Source: Gammaproteobacteria bacterium (GTDB lineage Bacteria; Pseudomonadota; Gammaproteobacteria; UBA5861). From it: 33,272 bases of DNA. Both the position numbers and the translations under genes were made by a program. The first letter of the stretch is position 1. Every line of letters starts with the position of its first letter. Below are positions 27,095 to 33,272 of this stretch, one piece after another. The stretch is taken from assembly GCA_022360445.1 (NCBI GenBank), contig JAKSCV010000040.1, positions 1 to 33,272 on the forward strand. Reading direction: 5' to 3'. Under the pieces are notes generated by a model. That model did not search any database and was not told the DNA's origin. It saw nothing but the letters and a program-made list of their open reading frames with translations.

Positions 27095-29052
27095 TTTGCT
27101 TTCTCCTCTCTCTCGGTTTCAATTCGAATCATTTCGTCAGATAACAGTTTGAACGGAACGGTTCGTTTAGTGAATTTTCCTTTGAATATTTCTGGCAGGT
27201 AGTCGGACTTATGGTAAATCCGCTTAGGTGTTTCTGCTGATACACCATTAAAGATAAAAGCAACAGATTCAAAGGTTCTTAGATTGCCAAACTCGCTTGG
27301 TTGGACTATGTACTCATGGCGCTCTTGGAAACTCACATTGCTGGACATGCTGCCGCTGGATCCAGAGACATCACCGGACAATGGGTTAAATGATGAATCT
27401 TTCAGGTTTTCGCTAAAACTTTGAGTTTTGACTTTCTGTAATGACTTTCCACATAGCTCAGCAGCCGCTTTCTGATCTTTTTGCGGAACCACAGCCATAA
27501 AGATTTTTGTGCGTAAAGAGCCGAGAATTACTTCGGCCTTTTCAGCTCCTGTTTTTGATATGAGAGACGCGATTGATTGAGTCAGGACCATGCTCACGCA
27601 TCGGCTTTGCCTAGACTCTGCATAGAACTGGTCATCACCTTCATTGGTGTTGTTTCCACTCACGGTGACAAAATTTTGGTATTCATCACAGATGAAAAAC
27701 GCCATCCGTTCCCTGTTAAGTGTTTTATCAGCCGCTTCACGAGATACCCTGCCGAGGATTGAGCGTTGGAATTCCAGCTTAAGCATTACACCTAAGGCAA
27801 TAGATATATTGCCCAGCTTTTCATAGGGAGCGTTCAAAACGATGATTTTCCCAGAATCGAGAATACTGTCGAAACTGCCTAAAGTGATCTTTTTACGCGG
27901 TGGGCAGAAGGTACGGGCCACGGCGGGTTTGCTAAACAGATCGGTAATAGTGGTGACTGCCGCCAAATAGGTTGCTTTGTTTTTCGTGTTTTCACATGCC
28001 AGCTCTTTTTCAAAGAATTGGCGATGGTAGTTATAATCGGCTTCCTCATCGCCGAGGAGTTCGCCTTTTGCTTTCCGGCTTGCCAGTGCTGCGTCATAAC
28101 GAGGTAAAGTATTCAAAACGGGGTTGTTGTCGTCATCCTCATCACCACCAGACATCTCTGCAACCATGTCATTGATGTCTTTGACCGTGACGTACCCATA
28201 GGCGATACGATGAAGTCCGATCCCATGTTTGAGAACCTTGAACATCCCATCTTTTACCCACTGGTCACTCCCACCGGAGGAACTGGAGCCTTTCATGTTT
28301 TCATATAAGGAAACCAATCGACCCGCCAATACTTCCGCCATCGTGTGCGGGGCGTGAATCGGGTTCCAGGTGTTGTCTCCACCCACTTCGATCCGGATGA
28401 TGTCGCCTTCTCGTCCTACTTCTTTTGCCATTTGCTCCAGGCGTTCATAGAAATCACCTTTTTTATCCAGGATTAACCCGCAGGGTTTAAGCTGCTCATT
28501 AGTTGGGTGAAATTCCAGAATCTGCTCCAGAAAAGGATAAGCGCAGGAGGCTGTTTTGCCGGATCCAATACCGCCGGCAACGAATATGTTCCCAAATAAT
28601 CCAGCTTGTGGAATGGTTGCCCAAGTCGGATTGGGGATGTAATCGCCGTTCTGTCTGTGTGATTCGCCGACAACGAAAGTGAGCTTTTTCGTTTGTGGCC
28701 AAGTCGGTAGCTTGTAAATATATTTCCGTTGTTTTCGGTCTGCCGCCATCTCCTCCTCACTGGGTGAAGCATGATAGATCCAGGAGGCGATGATTCGACC
28801 GAATACAAATGCCGTGAAAGCGCCGAAGGACGCTGAAATGTAGTGGAGATAGGTTATAAACCCTTCGCCGAAACCCTCTACCACTGGTACCAGATGAGCT
28901 GGAGATATGAGTAGAAAACCTTTGTAATACCAGCCGATGATCCAGCCTAGTATTGCCCCTGCTGCAAGGCACTGGGTTTCCCATTTGCCCAAAGCGCTGT
29001 CGATGCGATCCCAAAGCGTTGAGCGAGAATCGTCGAGTTTAAAGTCACGCAT
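27091..29052 (-). CDS. Type IV coupling protein (VirD4/TraD/TraG family), 653 aa
   Basis: Two N-terminal membrane segments (residues 28-50 and about 70-92), then the ATPase domain: Walker A GGIGSGKT at 160-167, LDKKGDFYE after it, and Walker B AFFICDEYQNF at 451-461. RQSRCVSMVLTQSIASL, the TraG/TraD-type recognition block, follows. The protein is a hexameric DNA-pump ATPase that links the relaxase-DNA complex to a secretion channel. The gene starts 8 bases before the stop of the tyrosine-recombinase-like gene (29045-29052 overlap), so the two are made as a pair. No cognate VirB4/TraC ATPase occurs on the plasmid. Confidence 0.93.
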   Translation of the reverse strand: MRDFKLDDSRSTLWDRIDSALGKWETQCLAAGAILGWIIGWYYKGFLLISPAHLVPVVEGFGEGFITYLHYISASFGAFTAFVFGRIIASWIYHASPSEEEMAADRKQRKYIYKLPTWPQTKKLTFVVGESHRQNGDYIPNPTWATIPQAGLFGNIFVAGGIGSGKTASCAYPFLEQILEFHPTNEQLKPCGLILDKKGDFYERLEQMAKEVGREGDIIRIEVGGDNTWNPIHAPHTMAEVLAGRLVSLYENMKGSSSSGGSDQWVKDGMFKVLKHGIGLHRIAYGYVTVKDINDMVAEMSGGDEDDDNNPVLNTLPRYDAALASRKAKGELLGDEEADYNYHRQFFEKELACENTKNKATYLAAVTTITDLFSKPAVARTFCPPRKKITLGSFDSILDSGKIIVLNAPYEKLGNISIALGVMLKLEFQRSILGRVSREAADKTLNRERMAFFICDEYQNFVTVSGNNTNEGDDQFYAESRQSRCVSMVLTQSIASLISKTGAEKAEVILGSLRTKIFMAVVPQKDQKAAAELCGKSLQKVKTQSFSENLKDSSFNPLSGDVSGSSGSMSSNVSFQERHEYIVQPSEFGNLRTFESVAFIFNGVSAETPKRIYHKSDYLPEIFKGKFTKRTVPFKLLSDEMIRIETEREEKAK

Positions 29053-31339
29053 GCTGTGTTATCCCATAATCGTTTTGTGTTCGTTCGGATTGATGCCCCA
29101 TGTGAAGAGCGAGTTCTGTAGCTCCGTACTCCTGCGCTCTCATGTCATCAGCGGCCTGGTGCCGCAAGGTATAGAAGCTGAACTGGTGTTCATTGTCTGG
29201 ATCAATGTCTGCGGTAGCTCGATCCAAGCGCATCCTGAGGGCGTCCTTGCTCGACTCTGGCTTAAAATGCCCGTTATGGCGTTCTGCCACATCTACTAGG
29301 TCAGCCGACCTTACTTTCAGGATGCGATCCTGTCCGTGGTCGCCTTGATAGCGATCCGGCGCGTCATCAATACCTCTGCTCTTCTTGGCGCCCTGGATAT
29401 AGATGGTTATTTCGTTGTTTTTCCTATCAGGCTTGCCGAAATGAACGCCTTTTTGTAATTCGGCCGGACGTAGGCCGGTTGCCCGGGTAATGATGAGAGA
29501 ATCGTGTAATTCCTGATCGCCACGAGACTGAGCCCGATCGAGGAGGCGATTGTAGAATCCCTCACTAAACCGGCTTTGACGCTTCGAATGGCTGGGTGTC
29601 GATTCTTGAGTGCGATGGCTTCTGTAGTCCATTTGTTGCATCGAATGTCGAGAAGCTGCCAGCTCCTTACCAAGCTGAGTCTCGCCAGCTGAGAAGTGAT
29701 TTTTTTCAGCTGAGCGGAGCATGCGCCGTGCTACGGCATGCTCCTTCCACCAAGTTTGGCGGCTTACCTGATCCGCACGTTTCTGCAGGTATTCGGGTAT
29801 TTGAAGTGGATGTATATTTTCCAGTCGCTTAGCGACTTTCAAATATTCGCGTTGAGTGCTCGGTGAAAGATCAGATCCTGCTTTTAACGGCTGCTGGTTT
29901 TTATCGCGGCGAAACTTCATTTCCGCATTCAACACGCCCTCGGCTTTCCAGTTCCGTTTGAGATCCTGGTTTAACCTGGTCTGCTCGGCGGCCAGCTGCT
30001 GCTCCAGTTTCTGGCGGCGTTGGGTGGTCAATGCCTGGTCATTTTGCCGATCCTGATTCCGTTTCTGCTCCCGCTCGTCCTGCATGGCCTTGAGCGGTTC
30101 CAGTTTGTCACGAATGCTGGCTGGTGCCTTCTCTTTTGCGGTCGGGTTCATCGAGGGCGCGGGGCCTTTATCCTGCTCTTTAAAGAGTGGGGAGGCGGCC
30201 AGCTGCGCCTTCAGGCTGTCCCGTTGGTTGACATCGCGCCAGTGTTCCCAGTTGGCCGATGGCGTCAGGCTTGGGCCTTTGGAATCCCCCCTGTTGGTAC
30301 TGAGCAGGTAGGTGCCATCGTCCGTTTTATGGAGGCCTTTTGCTCCTTCCCGAAGCCCCTTTTCCAAGCTATTGACTACACGCTGGTAGTGCTGGCCATC
30401 ATTCTCTGCCAGCCGCTTTGGGTCGATCGCATGGAAACCTTTTTCAAGCTGTGAACCATGTTTTTGGAAAAGCCCGGCAATCTTCGGATCCAGTTCCTGA
30501 TCTGGAGCGGCTGCTTTATAGGTTTTGTTCAGTTCCTGGTTCGCGGCATGGCGGTCAATCAGGAAGCGGCCATTAGCTGCCTTTTCAACAAACGAATGCC
30601 TCTTGGATAATTGCTCCAGGTACTGGGTGTTTTTTGAAACTTGACCGGACTGGTCTTTCATGGGGTCATATACCATTGAGCGGCCGGTGTCGGTACCGAC
30701 AATCCGGGCCAGTCGCTGGTCTACCGTCGCTGACGGGGCCCGCTCACGCGCAGCGGCGGGGTTTTTGTCTGATTTAATGTAGCCCGCGTAGAGGCGGTAC
30801 CGGCCATCCTCCATCTGGGTTAGCCCACGTTCCCCATCGGCCAGGGCGTCTTCCAGACGGTTCACAAGCGTGTTATGGAAGCGAGCTTGTTTATCGTCTT
30901 TCAACAGCTTTGCAGGATCAATGATGAGAGAACCGTCCCGCTGACGCTCACCCTTAAAGCGAAATTCCTTAGCGGTTTTATCGCTCAATCGAACACTATC
31001 CTGAGGCTTGCTGTGCTGTCGTATTGCCTGCAGGGCTGCGGAGCGGTCGATTTGGTATCGGCCATCATTCAGTTTCTGAATGGGTGAGCTGTCGCCCTGG
31101 GCTTTAATCAGCTTGTCCAGAAACTCTCGGCACTGGTTGCCGCGGCCGGTTCTGTCTTTGCCCGGGTCATACGTCTGGTATTGGCCAGACCCCTGGGCCA
31201 CGATCCGCGCCAGTCGTTTGTCTGGTTGTGCTGACCGGGCGCGCGAGGGTTCTTTGCTCCTGACCTGCTCTTCTGCTCTTCCTTGAGCCTGGGATCGGGC
31301 TTTGGCCTTTCCCCGGCTGCGCTCGCGTTCTCTTTCCAT
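29045..31339 (-). CDS. Tyrosine-recombinase-domain protein in relaxase position, 764 aa
   Basis: The C-terminal 270 residues carry a phage-integrase fold. A core-binding helical part lies at about 490-545. The catalytic part has Arg624 in ATGLRPAEL, Lys652/653, YTLR (Tyr723, Arg726) in place of HxxR, His749 in ALHMGHQ and the probable nucleophile Tyr758 (QNDYG). Residues 39-185 and 207-346 are two diverged copies of a 140-150 residue module (RLARIV.....YDP.KD..G, then NGR..IDR.AA). A charged linker joins the halves. TcpM of clostridial pCW3 is a known tyrosine-recombinase-type relaxase, and this protein may play that role. Its ATG overlaps the upstream stop (TAATG). Confidence 0.75.
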   Translation of the reverse strand: MERERERSRGKAKARSQAQGRAEEQVRSKEPSRARSAQPDKRLARIVAQGSGQYQTYDPGKDRTGRGNQCREFLDKLIKAQGDSSPIQKLNDGRYQIDRSAALQAIRQHSKPQDSVRLSDKTAKEFRFKGERQRDGSLIIDPAKLLKDDKQARFHNTLVNRLEDALADGERGLTQMEDGRYRLYAGYIKSDKNPAAARERAPSATVDQRLARIVGTDTGRSMVYDPMKDQSGQVSKNTQYLEQLSKRHSFVEKAANGRFLIDRHAANQELNKTYKAAAPDQELDPKIAGLFQKHGSQLEKGFHAIDPKRLAENDGQHYQRVVNSLEKGLREGAKGLHKTDDGTYLLSTNRGDSKGPSLTPSANWEHWRDVNQRDSLKAQLAASPLFKEQDKGPAPSMNPTAKEKAPASIRDKLEPLKAMQDEREQKRNQDRQNDQALTTQRRQKLEQQLAAEQTRLNQDLKRNWKAEGVLNAEMKFRRDKNQQPLKAGSDLSPSTQREYLKVAKRLENIHPLQIPEYLQKRADQVSRQTWWKEHAVARRMLRSAEKNHFSAGETQLGKELAASRHSMQQMDYRSHRTQESTPSHSKRQSRFSEGFYNRLLDRAQSRGDQELHDSLIITRATGLRPAELQKGVHFGKPDRKNNEITIYIQGAKKSRGIDDAPDRYQGDHGQDRILKVRSADLVDVAERHNGHFKPESSKDALRMRLDRATADIDPDNEHQFSFYTLRHQAADDMRAQEYGATELALHMGHQSERTQNDYGITQHA

Positions 31340-31599
31340 TACTCAAACCCCTTGATTCGGGCTGCGCGATTTGAGCGGGAACCGATCGCTCGGAGGGTGA
31401 AGAGCCTGGTTAACCATGTCCACAGAGTGGCAACGGTGCACAGGGCGCCAACCACTAGAAAGGCGGCAAAATAGGAGCTGAATTCCAGAATGGAATGGAA
31501 GCTGAGGAATTGCTGGTTGCCAAATTTAAAAACCAGCCAAAGGATGAGCTGCGTAATTAGTAGCAACTCAAGGTATCTTCCTACAAGCATTCTGAACAT
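31339..31599 (-). CDS. Small membrane protein of the transfer operon, 86 aa
   Basis: Two hydrophobic segments, LELLLITQLILWLVF and SYFAAFLVVGALCTVATLW, then a basic tail (SRSNRAARIKG). The basic tail suggests a cytoplasmic C-terminus. It overlaps the following recombinase-domain gene by TAATG, and the upstream exported-protein gene ends 12 bases before its start. Family unknown. Its composition and order resemble the small inner-membrane proteins found near coupling-protein genes. Confidence 0.65.
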   Translation of the reverse strand: MFRMLVGRYLELLLITQLILWLVFKFGNQQFLSFHSILEFSSYFAAFLVVGALCTVATLWTWLTRLFTLRAIGSRSNRAARIKGFE

Positions 31600-31611
31600 G
31601 GCGATTTCCTC

Positions 31612-32508
31612 TTAACCTGCGTTTTGCAGGTACTCTTTACACTCAACCTGATTAACTTTTACCCCGAACCCTTTCAGGAGAGATCGAGCACGCAAGTAAG
31701 GCTCGTCTTTGTCGCGGAAACCTGGCAACCAGCCAGATGACTCAATACCGCCAGAGGTGTAGAACACGGATGAATCCATCCCGTGACATGCTCCAAGGCC
31801 GTACATGGCTAAACCGACGCTGAGATCTGAACCAGTCACTTTCCCCCCTGTGGCCCGGAATAGATCCAGCGGGATGAGGTAGGCTTTATAATTGCCCTTC
31901 TCAACGTCTTGCTGGCGGGTGTTGTCCTTGACTGGTCGTGCCGAGGTAAAGCGGGATATTTTCGCAGCTAAGTCTTTGTCTATCTCATTTTTAGTCAGAA
32001 GTGATATAGCGCCGTTCAGGTCTATCGGGCGTGAGATCACATTGCGAGCGATAAATCGTGCCTTGATTTCGTCGTCATCCAGGAGGGCAGCTGTCAGGCG
32101 GTTGTAAATCTCGTCGAAATCCATAGCGACTTTAAACGGCAGGTCGTCCAGTTCTGTGGGATAGCTCGCGCAGGCCTCCTCAGTAATGATGTGTACGTTT
32201 TTTCTTCCGAGCTTGTTGATGTAAGTTGATGAAAACTCCAGGTAGGTACTTATCTTCATTTTCAGGGGCTCAATCTCCTTCCCTGCCTCGATGTCAGCGA
32301 GAACGGCCGCCAGGTTGTTAATGCGTGGATCGTTCACATAACAGCCCTCCCCCTCTGTCGTGGCCATGACGGAAGGATTGCCTTGATCCTGTGCCGGTTC
32401 TTCGCTCTTGGGCTTAATAACGGAAAAATCCAGGTCATCGCCCGGATCTGCAGCTGCCAGAGAGGCAGTAAAAAAGCTTAATAAACAAGCCATTACAATG
32501 TTTTTCAT
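31612..32508 (-). CDS. Exported protein of the transfer operon, 298 aa
   Basis: The start at 32508 (GAGGAAATCGACT upstream) gives a signal peptide (MKNIVMACLLSFFTASLAA) with cleavage before ADPGDD. The mature protein is soluble, with four Cys (EGCYVN, EEACAS, GACHGM, VECKEY) that could form two periplasmic disulfides. A helical repeat-like middle (IDKDLAAKISRFT) and a conserved-looking GLAMYGLGACHGMDSSVFY segment are present. No family is recognised. It follows the other exported protein with a 12-base gap. Confidence 0.7.
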   Translation of the reverse strand: MKNIVMACLLSFFTASLAAADPGDDLDFSVIKPKSEEPAQDQGNPSVMATTEGEGCYVNDPRINNLAAVLADIEAGKEIEPLKMKISTYLEFSSTYINKLGRKNVHIITEEACASYPTELDDLPFKVAMDFDEIYNRLTAALLDDDEIKARFIARNVISRPIDLNGAISLLTKNEIDKDLAAKISRFTSARPVKDNTRQQDVEKGNYKAYLIPLDLFRATGGKVTGSDLSVGLAMYGLGACHGMDSSVFYTSGGIESSGWLPGFRDKDEPYLRARSLLKGFGVKVNQVECKEYLQNAG

Positions 32509-32519
32509 AGTCGATTTCC

Positions 32520-33272
32520 TCAGTTTTCCAGACAACTTGCGAAGTCCACGCGGATAGGTACGTTAGAGCCAAGCGGTATTTTCACCAGGTTTGCATGCCC
32601 CTCTACCGGGAGCACTTTATACCCCTGTAAATCGGCCATTAGATCGAGGGCTGCTTGGTAGGGGCGCTTGTTGGTAACTGCGCTGATCACTTCATAATTG
32701 GTCGGCAGCTCATAGGGGCCGCAGTCAGGCAATACGATACCGCCCATGCTCTTAAACAATTTGGCGAAGTTGAAATCATCCAGGGTGCCGGTGTAGCCCC
32801 AATCTCGCACTGTTTCGTCGCGGATGTCCTGTGCTTTGGGCTTAAAGTCGGCGGTTTTTTTGAAGAGACTCATCAGGAGCTTTTGAGTCTCCAGTCCCCC
32901 GGCTTCCGCTGGAGGTGCTAAGCGCCACAACTTCAAGTAAGAGCCGAGGGTTTTGGGTTGAACGCTGGTGTATTCATAGAGCCAACCGATCTTTCTTGTG
33001 TCCTGGGCTTTTGCGGCGTTTGAGTACATGAAATAGAGGTCCCCGAAAGGCACTTGAATTTTTCCAGTGGCGACGGGGTAATACTGTCCGTCATCACCTG
33101 GGTAAATGGCGGTTTGAGCACAGTCGGAACTCAGTATCCGGACGTGAGGGCTCAGCATTTTTTGATTCGCGGGCTCAGTGCTGAACCAGGTTTTAAGGGT
33201 AATGATCGCCGGCGCTGGTTTTTTACCAGTCTCAACGAGGCTCAGGAACTCGGCCGGTGTTAGTCCGTGGAG
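32520..33272 (-). CDS. Exported protein of the transfer operon, C-terminal 250 residues (continues at 1-219)
   Basis: In the circular molecule the gene is 831 bases and codes 276 residues; in this linear copy the first 26 codons lie at the other end (142-219). After the signal peptide the mature protein has PGDDGQYYPVATGKIQVPFGDLY, a helical part (KLLMSLFKKTADFKPKAQDI), GGIVLPDCGPYELPTNYEVI and a final Cys (DFASCLEN). Three or four Cys suggest disulfides in the periplasm. The family is not recognised. It is the first gene of the minus-strand operon and precedes another exported protein by 12 bases. Confidence 0.75.
   Translation of the reverse strand, partial: LHGLTPAEFLSLVETGKKPAPAIITLKTWFSTEPANQKMLSPHVRILSSDCAQTAIYPGDDGQYYPVATGKIQVPFGDLYFMYSNAAKAQDTRKIGWLYEYTSVQPKTLGSYLKLWRLAPPAEAGGLETQKLLMSLFKKTADFKPKAQDIRDETVRDWGYTGTLDDFNFAKLFKSMGGIVLPDCGPYELPTNYEVISAVTNKRPYQAALDLMADLQGYKVLPVEGHANLVKIPLGSNVPIRVDFASCLEN
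33132..33272. repeat. Second copy of the circular-assembly overlap
   Basis: Same 141 bases as positions 1-141. Anyone counting genes should merge the two copies, because the gene at 32520 continues at position 141 of the window start. Confidence 0.95.

Noticed and set aside
29045..31339. Integrase that inserts the plasmid into the chromosome
   Set aside because: Not excluded by sequence, but the overlap with the coupling-protein gene, long N-terminal extension and lack of an obvious attP and excisionase make a relaxase-like role the better guess.
1..33272. Terminal direct repeats as transposon or phage ends
   Set aside because: A gene crosses the join in frame and the overlap length of 141 is typical of assembly k-mers, so this is circularity, not a terminal repeat.
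1..33272. tRNA or rRNA genes, antibiotic or metal resistance genes
   Set aside because: None recognised; the MFS transporter could export a drug, but nothing in its sequence shows that.

Overview
The first 141 bases are identical to the last 141 (1-141 = 33132-33272), and one gene reads cleanly across the join. The window is therefore a complete circular molecule of about 33,131 bp. Its content (ColE2/pPT23A-type replication initiator, ParA/ParG-like partition pair, KfrA, resolvases, coupling protein) makes it a plasmid. The initiator type, the Tse2/PAAR effector genes and the KfrA/YkgJ families point to a gammaproteobacterial host, probably a pseudomonad or a related environmental genus. The host is inferred.

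Layout. A divergent promoter at about 220-296 drives two blocks. To the right (+, 297-3322) lie six packed genes: a 481-aa membrane protein, a secreted protein and small unknowns. To the left, through the circle join (-, 219 back to 24213), lies a long transfer-like operon. It holds two exported proteins, a small membrane protein, a 764-aa protein with a tyrosine-recombinase domain, a VirD4/TraD-type coupling protein, a winged-helix protein and several small membrane or coiled-coil proteins. No VirB4-type ATPase or recognisable mating pore is present. The plasmid looks mobilisable rather than self-transmissible, with a tyrosine-recombinase-like protein where the relaxase would be expected.

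Accessory region 3.3-11.3 kb (-) holds a regulator and AbrB pair, a chimeric antitoxin-like protein, a serine resolvase operon, a PAAR-HNH nuclease with a SUKH-type immunity gene, a Tse2-like toxin with two small immunity-like genes, a YkgJ protein and a DUF3800 protein. Region 11.4-20.6 kb is the maintenance core: DEDDh exonuclease, parG-parA, a ribbon-helix-helix protein, rep with a probable antisense RNA and a structured downstream segment, then kfrA and a VbhA-like gene. A 1,706-bp Tn3-type element lacking a transposase (38-bp inverted repeats, 5-bp CAATA duplication) sits inside it, carrying a toxin-antitoxin pair and a resolvase. Region 20.6-24.2 kb (-) carries lipoproteins, an MFS transporter and unknown genes.

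The most unusual regulatory feature is a set of tetramer boxes, ACTC/GAGT spaced every 8 bp by AT-rich 4-mers. This is the geometry known for the ParG centromere/operator. The boxes occur at eight main places, by parAG, the exonuclease gene and several accessory genes. One array, with a common leader, is duplicated in front of two unrelated genes. A second motif family (consensus CCGAAAACCGCACTAA) occurs in two intergenic regions. Together these suggest a plasmid-wide regulon run by the partition protein plus a second regulator.
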